Under the pieces are notes generated by a model, which did no database searches, was not told the DNA's origin, and worked only from the letters and a program-made list of their open reading frames with translations. Positions 43,947 through 53,165 of a DNA stretch of 64,000 nucleotides are shown here, in pieces (the first letter of the stretch is position 1; each line of letters opens with the position of its first letter). The position numbers and the translations under genes were made by a program. This stretch comes from Burkholderia sp. Ac-20365. GTDB taxonomy: Bacteria > Pseudomonadota > Gammaproteobacteria > Burkholderiales > Burkholderiaceae. The stretch lies in contig NZ_JAAGPI010000009.1 in NCBI RefSeq assembly GCF_017104715.1, positions 186,001 through 250,000 on the forward strand, written 5' to 3'.

Positions 43947-44498
43947 ATGAAAATCGCAAAGAACACCGTCGTATCGGTCGCTTACAAGCTGTCGGATGCG
44001 CAAGGCAATCTGATCGAGGAAAGCGACGAGCCGATGGTTTATCTGCACGGCGGCTATGATGGCACGTTCCCCAAGATCGAGGAAGAGCTCGACGGCCATG
44101 AGCCCGGCTTCGAAACCCAGATCCAGCTGGAGCCGGGCGACGCGTTCGGCGACTACGATCCGGAACTCGTGAAGATCGAGCCGCGCAGCCGTTTTCCCGA
44201 GCCGCTCGAAGTCGGCATGCAATTCGAAGGCACGCCGGAAGAGGGCGATGAAGATATCGATTCGCTGATCTACACGGTGACGGACGTCGCCGAAGACAAG
44301 GTCGTGCTCGACGGCAATCATCCGCTCGCAGGTATGGCGCTGCGTTTCAGCCTGACGGTGAAAGACGTGCGCGACGCGACGGAAGACGAAATCCAGCACG
44401 AACATGCACACGGCGCGAGCGGCCTCGAAATTGTCGATGAAGACGATGACGAAGACGATTCCGACGACGCTGAGCCGTCAAAGCCGACGCTGCACTGA
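43947..44498 (+). CDS. FKBP-type peptidyl-prolyl isomerase, SlyD-like
   Basis: A cytoplasmic prolyl isomerase and chaperone of 183 residues. The N-terminal half has the FKBP fold interrupted by the insert-in-flap chaperone domain, as in SlyD (LEPGDAFGDYDPELV to about residue 115). The C-terminal tail is acidic (about residues 160-175) rather than His/Cys-rich as in E. coli SlyD, so nickel delivery is doubtful. The ATG at 43947 has a taatctggag ribosome binding site. It diverges from the RoxA-like gene. Confidence 0.93.
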   Translation: MKIAKNTVVSVAYKLSDAQGNLIEESDEPMVYLHGGYDGTFPKIEEELDGHEPGFETQIQLEPGDAFGDYDPELVKIEPRSRFPEPLEVGMQFEGTPEEGDEDIDSLIYTVTDVAEDKVVLDGNHPLAGMALRFSLTVKDVRDATEDEIQHEHAHGASGLEIVDEDDDEDDSDDAEPSKPTLH

Positions 44499-44540
44499 GT
44501 TCGTCGAGTAGAAGTTCGAGCGACGGTGTGCTTCACGAAG

Positions 44541-44558
44541 CGGGCGCGTAAGCGCCCG
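44541..44558. terminator. Hairpin between convergent slyD-like and phosphoesterase genes
   Basis: A perfect 7-bp stem CGGGCGC/GCGCCCG with loop gtaa lies 42 bp after the isomerase stop and 29 bp from the phosphoesterase stop. T-runs are poor on both sides, so strength is uncertain. Confidence 0.45.
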
Positions 44559-44587
44559 TTGTCATATCTGGTCGGCGTGCTGCAGCG

Positions 44588-45847
44588 CTACATGTTGCCG
44601 TTGCCTTTGTTCGTCCCACTCACGCCGTTGCCGGAATCCGGCGACGGCGATGGTGTCGGCTCGGGCAGAATCGGCGGCAGTTCAGATGCAGGTGCGAAGT
44701 CCGGCACGGCGGGCATCGACGGCGGCATCGGTGGCGCGGCGTTTTCGTTATGCGATGGCAGCGTGGGCGCTGCGGGCAGCGGCATGTTCTTCGGCACATC
44801 GCGCACAGTCACGCGAAACGGCGGCCGTTTGTCCAGCTCGACATCGATCTGTACCCACTGATTCTGAGGACTGCGCGGCGCGAACGCGATGCGCGTCAGA
44901 TTGGTCACCAGATCGCCTTTGTCGTTCCGCAAAGGCTGGTCGATCATGAAGCCCGTGTGTGATCTGTCGTCATCCTGATGAATCACGACGACAGGTCCAT
45001 GAAACGTCTCGGCCAGCTTCACGAGGCTGCGCTTGAATTCCATGAATCCGTCGCGTTTCGAACGATGCCCGAAGCGCAGCCACGCAAAGCGCTCGGGCCG
45101 CTCGTAGCGTTCGGGATCGAAGTCGCCCTGAACCAGCACGACGATCGCGCGCGCGCCACGGCGCTTTGCATATTCGGCGGCATGATCGAGCCAGAACGCA
45201 TTCGCGATCACGCGGTCTTCGAACTCGCCATTGCGCCCGCCCGCGTACAGAAAGTGATTGTTCGGCCCTGGCACATTCAGGCCGACGAACACGGTATCGC
45301 CGACCAGCCAGCGCACATTCTCGCGATAAGGCCGAAATCGCGACACTTCGCTTTCGCGCGCGAGCGGAATCGGATTCTGTCCCATCGATGAAGCATCGGC
45401 GAACAGCGTCTGCCGCAACAGATCGAGACGCTCGACGGGATCGTAGCTGCCGGCTTCAGCGGTGCCGCAATCCGTCCAGTCATGTTGACCGGGAATGAAC
45501 ACGAGCGCTGCTTTCGACGTTTCGAGCAGCGTATGGCGCGTCTCGAATAGCGAATCGCGGCACGCTTCCTTGCCGCTTTTCAGGTTGCCGTCGTAGACGA
45601 TGAACGAGACGTCGGAATCGCGTCCAATTGCATCGAGCAGGCGCTGTGTGAGCGCTTCGTCGGCAGAACCTTGCAGCGTGCCGCCGATGACCGCGAACGC
45701 GTAGTGCGGCGCCGGATCCTTGGCGAGCGCGATGCCGGCTTGCATCGCCAGCAACAGCGCAACTGCGAGGACGGCCGCGCGCCCCGCGCCGCGCGAGCGG
45801 CGAGGGCGGCACGGCGCGAGACAAGCGCGCGTGTCAGTGCGGCGCAT
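44588..45847 (-). CDS. Exported metallophosphoesterase, function unknown
   Basis: A 419-residue predicted secreted protein. A basic n-region (MRRTDTRACLAPCRPRRSR) and hydrophobic core ending in ALA|KDP give a signal peptide of about 45 residues. The body resembles calcineurin-like phosphoesterases (IVYDGNLKSGKEAC, PGQHDWTDC and a late VIHQDD segment), but the usual metal motifs GDxxD and GNHD appear altered, so catalysis is uncertain. The C-terminus is Pro/Gly-rich. The start ATG lies 14 bp inside the end of mutS, implying translational coupling with that DNA repair gene. Confidence 0.75.
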   Translation of the reverse strand: MRRTDTRACLAPCRPRRSRGAGRAAVLAVALLLAMQAGIALAKDPAPHYAFAVIGGTLQGSADEALTQRLLDAIGRDSDVSFIVYDGNLKSGKEACRDSLFETRHTLLETSKAALVFIPGQHDWTDCGTAEAGSYDPVERLDLLRQTLFADASSMGQNPIPLARESEVSRFRPYRENVRWLVGDTVFVGLNVPGPNNHFLYAGGRNGEFEDRVIANAFWLDHAAEYAKRRGARAIVVLVQGDFDPERYERPERFAWLRFGHRSKRDGFMEFKRSLVKLAETFHGPVVVIHQDDDRSHTGFMIDQPLRNDKGDLVTNLTRIAFAPRSPQNQWVQIDVELDKRPPFRVTVRDVPKNMPLPAAPTLPSHNENAAPPMPPSMPAVPDFAPASELPPILPEPTPSPSPDSGNGVSGTNKGNGNM

Positions 45848-48512
45848 CTGGCGACTTGGCCAGTTCATGCAGTTCGAACAGCAGGTCGAGCGCGTCGCGC
45901 GGGCGCAGATCGTTCGGATCGATGTCGCGCAGACGTTCGACGAGTGCTTGCGTCGCAGGATCGAGCGCCGGCGCGGGCGGTTCGTCGTCGGCGTCTTCAA
46001 GCATCGCGATGGGCGCGGCGAACAGATCGAGTTGCGGCGCCGGCTGTGCGGCCGACTGCTGCTCCAGATACGCGAGATGCTTGCGCGCCGCACGGATCAC
46101 GGCGTTCGGCACACCCGCGAGCTGCGCGACCTGCAGGCCGTAGCTCTGATTCGCGGGACCTTCGTTGACGGCATGCAGGAACACGATGCCATGCCCATGT
46201 TCGACCGCCGACAGATGCACGTTCGCCGCATGTGGAAACTCGGCAGGCAACTGCGTCAACTCGAAATAGTGTGTCGCGAACAGCGTGTGACAGCCGTTGT
46301 GTGCCAGCAGATGCCGCGCGATGGCCCACGCCAGCGCGAGGCCGTCGAACGTCGACGTGCCGCGGCCAATTTCATCCATCAGCACGAGGCTTTGCGGCGT
46401 TGCGTCGTTCAGGATCGCAGCGGCTTCCGTCATCTCGACCATGAAGGTCGAGCGGCCGCCGGCCAGATCGTCCGCGGCACCGATACGCGTAAAGATGCGG
46501 TCGATCGGACCGAATGACGCGCGGCGCGCGGGCACGTAGCTGCCCACATACGCCAACAGCGCAATCAGCGCCGTCTGACGCATGAAGGTCGACTTACCGC
46601 CCATGTTCGGGCCGGTGATCAGCAGCAGTTTGCGTTCGGGATTGAGCACGCAGTCGTTCGCGATGAACTGTTCGACCTGCGCTTCGACCACCGGATGCCG
46701 GCCCTGTTCGATATCGATGCCGCCCGTGGGCGTGAAGCTCGGCGCGACCCAGTCGAGCGCACGTGCCCGCTCGGCGAACGCGGCCAGCAGATCGAGTTCG
46801 CCGAGCGCCGACGCTACGCGCTGGCAATCGGCGATGAACGGCAGCAGTGCCTGCAGCAGTGCGTCGTACAACGCCTTTTCACGTGCAAGCGCGCGTTCCT
46901 GCGCCGACAGTGCCTTGTCTTCGAAGGTTTTCAGCTCGGGCGTGATGTAGCGCTCGGCGTTCTTCAGCGTCTGACGACGGCGATAGTCGTCGGGCACCTT
47001 GTCGGTCTGGCCGCGCGTCACTTCGATATAGAAGCCGTGCACCTTGTTGTATTCGACGCGCAGATTGTTGATGCCCGTCCGCGCACGCTCACGCGTTTCG
47101 AGATCAATCAGGAACTGTCCGCAGTTCTCCGAAATGTCTCGCAATTCGTCGAGTTCCGCGTCGTAGCCGCGCGCGATTACGCCGCCGTCTCGTACCATCG
47201 CCGCAGGCTCCGGCGCAACCGCAAGCTTCAGCAGATCGACGCATTCGGCGGGCGGCACCAGCGCCGTGTCGATGCGCGCGAGTGAATCGGCGGCGGCCGT
47301 CACGGCCACGAGTTGCGCACGCAGTTCGGGCAACGCGATGAACGTGTCGCGCAGGCTCGACAGATCGCGCGGACGTGCCGACAGCAGCGCAAGCCGACCG
47401 GTGATCCGCTCGATATCCGAGATCTGCCGCAGCGCGCTGCGCAGCGAATCGAGGCTGGCTTGGGGCGGCGCGTCGAGCAGCGCGCCGATTGCCTGCTGGC
47501 GCGCCTGTGCGAACGATGCATCGCGCGGCGGATGATGCAGCCAGTGACGCAGCAGACGGCTGCCCATCGTTGTGCAGCAGGTGTCGAGCAGCGAGCAGAG
47601 CGTTGGCGAATCCGTGCCGCGCAGTGTTTCCGTCAGCTCGAGATTGCGTCGCGTGGACGGATCGAGCCCGATGTATTCCGACTCGTATTCGACTTTCAGG
47701 CTGCGCACATGGCGCAACTGCTGGCCTTGCGTCGCCGCTGCGTAAAGCAGCAGCGCGCCCGCTGCACCACATGCGCTCGAAAGCGAATGCGCGCCGAAAC
47801 CGTCGAGACCCGCAACTTCAAGTTGATCGCACAGTCGCTGCGTACCCGACGCGACGTCGAAGTGCCAGGCCGGAACGCGCGTCGTCGCGCCGAAACCGGT
47901 GGGCATGGTCCACGCGTTCGAGTCGGTTGAAGACGGCGCGTCGGCGACGAGAATTTCAGCGGGGCGGATACGTTCGAGCGCAGTTGCGACCTGATCGGGC
48001 GCGACTTCCGCGAGGCGCAGCGCGCCGCTGGCCAGATTGAGCCACGCGAGGCCGATCGTCGTCACGACGCCGCGGCGGTTGTGTCCGGCGCAGACGGCGA
48101 GCAGGTAGTTGTCGTTCTTGTCGTTGAGCAGCGCGGCGTCCGTCAGCGTACCGGGCGTCACCACGCGCATGACCTTGCGCTCGACAGGACCCTTCGATGT
48201 CGCGGGGTCGCCAATCTGCTCGCAGATCGCCACCGATTCGCCGAGCTTCACGAGCTTCGCGAGATATTGCTCGACGGCGTGATGCGGTACGCCCGCCATC
48301 TTGATCGGATTGCCGCCCGACGCACCGCGCTGCGTAAGGGTCAGGTCGAGCAGACGCGCGGCCTTTTCGGCGTCTTCGAAGAACAGTTCATAAAAGTCGC
48401 CCATCCGGTAGAACACGAGCGTGCCCGGATGCTCCCCTTTAATGCGCAGATACTGCTGCATCATTGGAGTGTGTTGCGCGTTGTCGTTTGCGGCTGCCGT
48501 TTGAGTGCCCAT
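45834..48512 (-). CDS. mutS: DNA mismatch repair protein MutS
   Basis: Recognises mismatches and starts methyl-directed repair. The 892 residues include the mismatch-binding domain I with the family GDFYELFFEDA (about 37-47), core and clamp domains, and the ATPase with Walker A ITGPNMGGKSTFMRQ (about 630-644) and Walker B/signature LVLMDEIGRGTSTFDG. The Phe-x-Glu mismatch-reading pair is present (FYEL). It is about 40 residues longer than E. coli MutS (853). The phosphoesterase gene overlaps its 3' end. Confidence 0.99.
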   Translation of the reverse strand: MGTQTAAANDNAQHTPMMQQYLRIKGEHPGTLVFYRMGDFYELFFEDAEKAARLLDLTLTQRGASGGNPIKMAGVPHHAVEQYLAKLVKLGESVAICEQIGDPATSKGPVERKVMRVVTPGTLTDAALLNDKNDNYLLAVCAGHNRRGVVTTIGLAWLNLASGALRLAEVAPDQVATALERIRPAEILVADAPSSTDSNAWTMPTGFGATTRVPAWHFDVASGTQRLCDQLEVAGLDGFGAHSLSSACGAAGALLLYAAATQGQQLRHVRSLKVEYESEYIGLDPSTRRNLELTETLRGTDSPTLCSLLDTCCTTMGSRLLRHWLHHPPRDASFAQARQQAIGALLDAPPQASLDSLRSALRQISDIERITGRLALLSARPRDLSSLRDTFIALPELRAQLVAVTAAADSLARIDTALVPPAECVDLLKLAVAPEPAAMVRDGGVIARGYDAELDELRDISENCGQFLIDLETRERARTGINNLRVEYNKVHGFYIEVTRGQTDKVPDDYRRRQTLKNAERYITPELKTFEDKALSAQERALAREKALYDALLQALLPFIADCQRVASALGELDLLAAFAERARALDWVAPSFTPTGGIDIEQGRHPVVEAQVEQFIANDCVLNPERKLLLITGPNMGGKSTFMRQTALIALLAYVGSYVPARRASFGPIDRIFTRIGAADDLAGGRSTFMVEMTEAAAILNDATPQSLVLMDEIGRGTSTFDGLALAWAIARHLLAHNGCHTLFATHYFELTQLPAEFPHAANVHLSAVEHGHGIVFLHAVNEGPANQSYGLQVAQLAGVPNAVIRAARKHLAYLEQQSAAQPAPQLDLFAAPIAMLEDADDEPPAPALDPATQALVERLRDIDPNDLRPRDALDLLFELHELAKSPDAPH

Positions 48513-48632
48513 CCTCGTGTCTTTCTTGCGTGACTGTCAGGGCGAGAGTTTAACCCGTCGACGGGTCGAGCGAACCTGGCCGGATGGCCAGGGTGTCGTC
48601 GAGATATTCACATGCGTAATCTACGCGTATGT

Positions 48633-49931
48633 TCATTCCTCGATCAGCGCATGCATATCGACCTTGTGCGCATTCGCGGCGCTGCGCCGCTGCGCAAGCC
48701 ACATCATCCCCGTGATGAACAGCCCGAACACGGCAATGATCCACTCCACGGGCATTTTCGCGGTCAGCAGGATCGCGTAGGCGCCGAGCATCAGCAGCAC
48801 GGCGAGATTCTGGTTGAAGTTCTGCACGGCGATCGAGTGGCCCGCCGTGAGCAATGTCGCGCCGCGATGCTGGAGAATCGCGTTCATCGGCACGATGAAG
48901 AAGCCCGACAGCGCGCCGAGCAGCACCATCAGCGGATACGCGAAGATGATGTAGGCGGGCGCGAACAGTTCGCCCACGCGCAGGCCCGCGTCGGGCGGGA
49001 ACAGATTCTTGTTGTAGAAGGCCATCGCGATGGCCACGGCTCCCGTAATCAGGCCGACGGGCAACACCTTGAGCGATGCGCGCAACGGAATCCATGCGGC
49101 GGCGGCCGCTGCGCCGATTGCGATACCAAGACCGGCTACGCCTTGCATGACGGCCGCTTTCGAGAGAGTCAGCCCGAGATTCGCGTCGGCCCATTTGAGC
49201 ACCAGCAGCTGCAGCGTGACCGCTCCACCCCACATCAGCGTCGTGACCCACAATGCGATCTGCGCGAGACGGTCGGCCCACAGCACGTTGAAGCAGCGCA
49301 CGAACTCGCCGACCAGTTCACCGGGCTCCGTCAGCCGGTTCGGATAGCGCGCGCCCGTATCGGGAATGCCTACATTGAGCGCTGCGGCGATCGCGTAGGT
49401 GATCATCACGGCGAGCATCGCGAGATCGGCGGCGGAATGGATCAGCGGCCAGTGCGCATGCTGCACGAAACGCGACGCGTAGGTGCTGATCAGCGCGCCG
49501 CCCAGCATCGTGCCGACGATGGTCGACAGCACGGTCGCCGATTCGAGCCACGCGTTCGCGGCGACCAGCCGGTCGGCGGGCAGCAACTCGGTGAGAATGC
49601 CGTATTTGGCGGGCGAGTACGCGGCCGCGCCGAAGCCGACCACGCCGTAAGCGATCATCGGATGCACGCCACCGATCATCAGAAGACAGCCGCCCGCCTT
49701 CAGCGCGTTCGAGACGAACATCACGTGGCGCTTTTGCAGCGCGTCGGCGAATGCGCCGACGAACGGTGCGAGCAGCACGTAGGAGATCGTGAAGAAGATC
49801 TGCAGCAGCGGCGTGATCCACGCGGGCGAACGGATCTCGGTGAGCAGCGCGATGGCCGCGATCAGCAGCGCGTTATCGGCGAGCGACGACACGAACTGTG
49901 CCGCGATGATCGTGTAGAAACCTTTCTTCAT
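48633..49931 (-). CDS. lplT: Lysophospholipid transporter LplT
   Basis: An inner-membrane major-facilitator protein that flips lysophospholipids for re-acylation on the cytoplasmic side. The 432 residues contain about twelve hydrophobic helices and open with MKKGFYTIIAAQFVSSLADN, close to the LplT family start. In E. coli it is encoded beside the acyltransferase gene aas; no aas is visible here, so the partner must be elsewhere. The ATG at 49931 was chosen over a longer frame. suhB lies upstream on the same strand with a terminator between. Confidence 0.9.
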   Translation of the reverse strand: MKKGFYTIIAAQFVSSLADNALLIAAIALLTEIRSPAWITPLLQIFFTISYVLLAPFVGAFADALQKRHVMFVSNALKAGGCLLMIGGVHPMIAYGVVGFGAAAYSPAKYGILTELLPADRLVAANAWLESATVLSTIVGTMLGGALISTYASRFVQHAHWPLIHSAADLAMLAVMITYAIAAALNVGIPDTGARYPNRLTEPGELVGEFVRCFNVLWADRLAQIALWVTTLMWGGAVTLQLLVLKWADANLGLTLSKAAVMQGVAGLGIAIGAAAAAAWIPLRASLKVLPVGLITGAVAIAMAFYNKNLFPPDAGLRVGELFAPAYIIFAYPLMVLLGALSGFFIVPMNAILQHRGATLLTAGHSIAVQNFNQNLAVLLMLGAYAILLTAKMPVEWIIAVFGLFITGMMWLAQRRSAANAHKVDMHALIEE

Positions 49932-50020
49932 GGTCCCGATTGGAACACAGCGCCCGCAATCTTGCCTTTGACGCACGCGCCGGGTTCATTTGCGCGATGC
50001 CGCGCGCGTTGCGGCCTCAA

Positions 50021-50046
50021 AAGAAAAAAGCGGCCGAAGCCGCTTT
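50021..50046 (-). terminator. Terminator after suhB with UUCG loop
   Basis: Read on the minus strand, AAGCGGC-TTCG-GCCGCTT is followed by TTTTCTT. The stable UUCG tetraloop and the T-run make this a convincing intrinsic terminator. Confidence 0.85.
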
Positions 50047-50063
50047 CCAACGCCTACAGCTTC

Positions 50064-50867
50064 TTAAGCTGCCTGTTCCTTCGTTCGCGTGTAACGCGAC
50101 AGAATCGGAATCATCTGTGCATAAATCTTCGGATTGCCCGCGACGATCTCATGCACGTGCAGGAAGTCCGAGTCGCCCGTGTAGTTGCCGACGAGGCCGC
50201 CTGCTTCCGTGATCAGCAGGCTGCCCGCGGCCATGTCCCACGCGTTGATGCCTTGCTCGAAGAAGCCGTCGAGACGGCCCGCCGCGACGTTGGCCAGATC
50301 GAGCGCTGCCGCGCCCGGACGGCGCAGCCCCGCGCACGCCTTGGTCATGTCGGCGAAGAGGTCCGTGTACGCTTCGAGCGTGTCCTTTTCGCGGAACGGG
50401 AAGCCCGTGCCGATCAGGCCGTCTGCCAGGCGGTCGCGACGACCGACGCGGATGCGGCGGTCGTTCAGATATGCGCCGCGGCCGCGCGAGGCCGTGAACA
50501 GGTCGTTGCGCGTCGGGTCATAGACGACCGCCTGCGTGACGATGCCTTTGTGCGCGAGCGCGATCGACACGCAGTAGTACTGGAAGCCGTGGATGAAGTT
50601 CGTGGTGCCGTCGAGGGGATCGATGATCCACTGGTATTCGGACTCGTTGCCCGATTCACCGGACTCTTCGGCGAGGATCGCGTGATCGGGATAGGCGGTG
50701 GTCAGCGTTTCGATGATGGCCGCTTCCGCCGCCTTGTCGACCTCCGTGACGAAATCGTTGTGCTGCTTCTTGCTGACCTGCACGAGGTCGAGATCGAGCG
50801 ACGCGCGGTTGATGATCTGCCCGGCGCGGCGAGCGGCCTTGACAGCGATATTGAGCATGGGATGCAT
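50064..50867 (-). CDS. suhB: Inositol-1-monophosphatase family protein SuhB
   Basis: A magnesium-dependent phosphatase of 267 residues; in E. coli SuhB also binds the Nus complex during rRNA antitermination. Motif A is WIIDPLDGTTNFIHG, preceded by the metal Glu in LAEESGES, and motif B is WDMAAGSLLITEAGG. The start at 50867 gives the family MHPMLNIAVKAARRAG opening; an 85-codon 5' extension is not supported. It diverges from trmJ across a 355-bp gap. Confidence 0.95.
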   Translation of the reverse strand: MHPMLNIAVKAARRAGQIINRASLDLDLVQVSKKQHNDFVTEVDKAAEAAIIETLTTAYPDHAILAEESGESGNESEYQWIIDPLDGTTNFIHGFQYYCVSIALAHKGIVTQAVVYDPTRNDLFTASRGRGAYLNDRRIRVGRRDRLADGLIGTGFPFREKDTLEAYTDLFADMTKACAGLRRPGAAALDLANVAAGRLDGFFEQGINAWDMAAGSLLITEAGGLVGNYTGDSDFLHVHEIVAGNPKIYAQMIPILSRYTRTKEQAA

Positions 50868-51222
50868 GAGCCTGGATCCTTGTGCCGGACGCGCACGGCG
50901 GCTGCCCGGTGTTGAGCTGAAAATAAGCTGTAAATCACGCGAAACGGGCGCCGGGCAAGAGCGGGTCGAAACCTGGCACGCATTCCGTCGACGGAGACGA
51001 ATTGAAGAAGAGCGGTGCGCCGTGTTGGCTGTTCCCGTGAGATACAGGCTGAACCGGCGCGAATATCGGGATTTTACCTGAGTCTCACTGTTTCGAGGCA
51101 GTTTGGGCCGATCGCGGTGCACGCGAATCGGCCCATGACACCCGCGCAGAGCAGCATCGGCCGTCCGGCCGATGGAAAGAGGGCACGGGTTGGCGCTACC
51201 ATAACTGTTTCCTCGTTATTCA
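50868..51222. other. Divergent intergenic region suhB / trmJ
   Basis: A 355-bp non-coding gap. It holds two hairpins built on the same heptamer: GGGCCGAT...ATCGGCCC at 51105-51134, extended by CGCG pairs with one bulge, and the perfect CATCGGCC-gtcc-GGCCGATG at 51155-51174. A TACCAT at 51197-51202 might be the trmJ -10 box, without a clear -35. No small gene is supported. Confidence 0.5.
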
Positions 51223-52047
51223 ATGCACATCGTGGTTCAGACGCCTTCTTCGCCTTCCTCCAGCCTCGCTTCCGACAACACCGGCATCGGCGGCGGCTTC
51301 ACGTCGACACGCTTCGTGCTCGTCGAGCCGAGTCATCCCGGCAATGTCGGCGCCGCGGCGCGCGCGCTCAAGACCATGGGCTTTTCGCGCCTCGTGCTGG
51401 TGTCGCCACGCGTCACCGACGTGAAAAACGACCCGGAGGCGATCGCGATGGCGAGCGGTGCGGACGACGTGCTCGCATCGGCCCACATCGTGCCGACGCT
51501 CGCCGACGCGCTGTCGGGCGCGCAATGGTCGCTAGCGCTCACGGCGCGCTCGCGCGAATACGGGCCGCCGCAGCTCGCGCCGCGCGCGGCCGCGACGCAG
51601 GCGCGCGAACATGCCGCGCATGGCGATATCGCGCTCGTGTTCGGTAACGAGCGTACGGGGCTTTCGAACGAGGACGTCGAGCGGTGCAGTGCGCTCGCGC
51701 ATATTCCCGCCAATCCCGCGTATAGCTCGCTGAATCTGTCGCAGGCAATCCAGGTGCTGGCGTACGAGTTGCGCATGGCGTACCTGGTCGACGGCGATGG
51801 GCAGGCGGCATCGGGTGGCGCAGGTGTGCTCGCTGCGAGCGACGAAATCGAGCGCATGTACGTGCACCTGGAAAACGCGCTGATCGCGCTCGAGTTTCTC
51901 GATCCCGGCAATCCCAAGAAGCTGATGTCGCGCTTGCGCCGGTTGTTTGCGCGCTCGGGTCTGGAGCGCGAAGAGGTCAATATCGTGCGCGGTATCGCGA
52001 AGCACATTCTGCTGAAGGCGAAAGGGCGCGACGCCGACGAGCGCTGA
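51223..52047 (+). CDS. trmJ: tRNA (cytidine/uridine-2'-O-)-methyltransferase TrmJ
   Basis: A SPOUT-class enzyme that 2'-O-methylates position 32 of several tRNAs. The 274 residues show FVLVEPSHPGNVGAAARALK near residue 29, the deep-knot segment LVFGNERTGLSNED (about 139-152), and the YSSLNLSQAIQVLAYELR motif. About 20 N-terminal residues (Ser/Pro-rich) precede the fold. It is probably monocistronic and diverges from suhB. In many proteobacteria TrmJ is encoded next to suhB, as here. Confidence 0.95.
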   Translation: MHIVVQTPSSPSSSLASDNTGIGGGFTSTRFVLVEPSHPGNVGAAARALKTMGFSRLVLVSPRVTDVKNDPEAIAMASGADDVLASAHIVPTLADALSGAQWSLALTARSREYGPPQLAPRAAATQAREHAAHGDIALVFGNERTGLSNEDVERCSALAHIPANPAYSSLNLSQAIQVLAYELRMAYLVDGDGQAASGGAGVLAASDEIERMYVHLENALIALEFLDPGNPKKLMSRLRRLFARSGLEREEVNIVRGIAKHILLKAKGRDADER

Positions 52048-52304
52048 AAGCACTCGTACGTTCGGGTTCGGCGCAGTCTCACGTGTCGCGCAGGATGATA
52101 TTGCTGCACGGGAAAGGTCAAACCTTGTCGTCCGAGTGGACTTCCGGCAGGTTTCGCGCATTCGCCCTACAATGGCCCGAAACGTCATAAGCAAAGCTCG
52201 CCGGCTGGAATGGACGTAACGACAGACGTCGTAGCGACCGTGCCGGCAGCCCGCTTCCCGTGCTACGCGCGGCAGCGATCCATCCCTACGACAGCCTCAT
52301 TGCC

Positions 52305-53102
52305 ATGTTCACGAGACTCCGCGAAGACATCGCCACGATCCGCGAGCGCGATCCCGCCGCCCGCAGCGCCTGGGAAGTCCTCACGTGTTATCCGGGCCTG
52401 CACGCGCTGATGTTCCATCGGTTCGCGCATGCCTGCTGGCGCGCAAAGCGCCGCTGGCTCGCGCGCTTCGTGTCGCAGTTCGGCCGCTTCATGACGGGCA
52501 TCGAAATTCACCCGGGCGCGACCATCGGCCGGCGCGTGTTCATCGATCATGGCATGGGTGTCGTGATCGGCGAAACGGCCGAAGTCGGCGACGACTGCAC
52601 GATCTATCAGGGTGTCACGCTCGGCGGCACGTCGCTCACGCGTGGGGCAAAGCGCCATCCGACGCTCGAGCGCGGCGTGATCGTCGGCGCGGGTGCGAAG
52701 GTGCTCGGCGGCTTCACGATCGGCGCGGACGCGAAGATCGGCTCGAATGCCGTCGTCGTCAAGCCGGTGCCGGCGGGCGGCACGGCCGTCGGCAATCCGG
52801 CGCGCGTGATCATGCCGGCAAAGGCGGCGGCGCCTGCGTCGGCCGCGGCCGAAAGTACTACGCCGCGCCCCGGCTTCTGCGCGTACGGCATCACGCCGAA
52901 CGCGGACGATCCTGTATCGCTCGCCATTCATGGGCTGATCAACCACGCGGCAACGCAGTCTCAGCGCATCGATGAGGTCGTCGCGGCGCTGGAGCGTCTC
53001 GGCGCGAGTCTCGAAGCGCTGCATGGCGCCGATGCGGCCTTGCTCGATCTGCGCCGTCTCTCGGCCGCGCTGGAAGGGAAAGTCGAGGCGGAGGCGCGCT
53101 GA
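52305..53102 (+). CDS. cysE: Serine O-acetyltransferase CysE
   Basis: Acetylates serine to make O-acetylserine, the carbon precursor of cysteine. The 265 residues contain the N-terminal helical domain (to about 65) and left-handed beta-helix hexapeptide repeats with IEIHPGATIGRRVFIDHGMGV and the catalytic His region. A C-terminal extension (about 180-265), partly Ala/Pro-rich, goes beyond the usual end and lacks the typical CysK-binding Ile terminus. The ATG at 52305 fits the family better than an earlier in-frame start at 52260. Confidence 0.92.
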   Translation: MFTRLREDIATIRERDPAARSAWEVLTCYPGLHALMFHRFAHACWRAKRRWLARFVSQFGRFMTGIEIHPGATIGRRVFIDHGMGVVIGETAEVGDDCTIYQGVTLGGTSLTRGAKRHPTLERGVIVGAGAKVLGGFTIGADAKIGSNAVVVKPVPAGGTAVGNPARVIMPAKAAAPASAAAESTTPRPGFCAYGITPNADDPVSLAIHGLINHAATQSQRIDEVVAALERLGASLEALHGADAALLDLRRLSAALEGKVEAEAR

Positions 53103-53165
53103 GCGCCTCGTTGCTGACAGGAAGTAAAGTGCGGCGAGAACGCCCGGAAGCTGCGGAAAGCGCTG

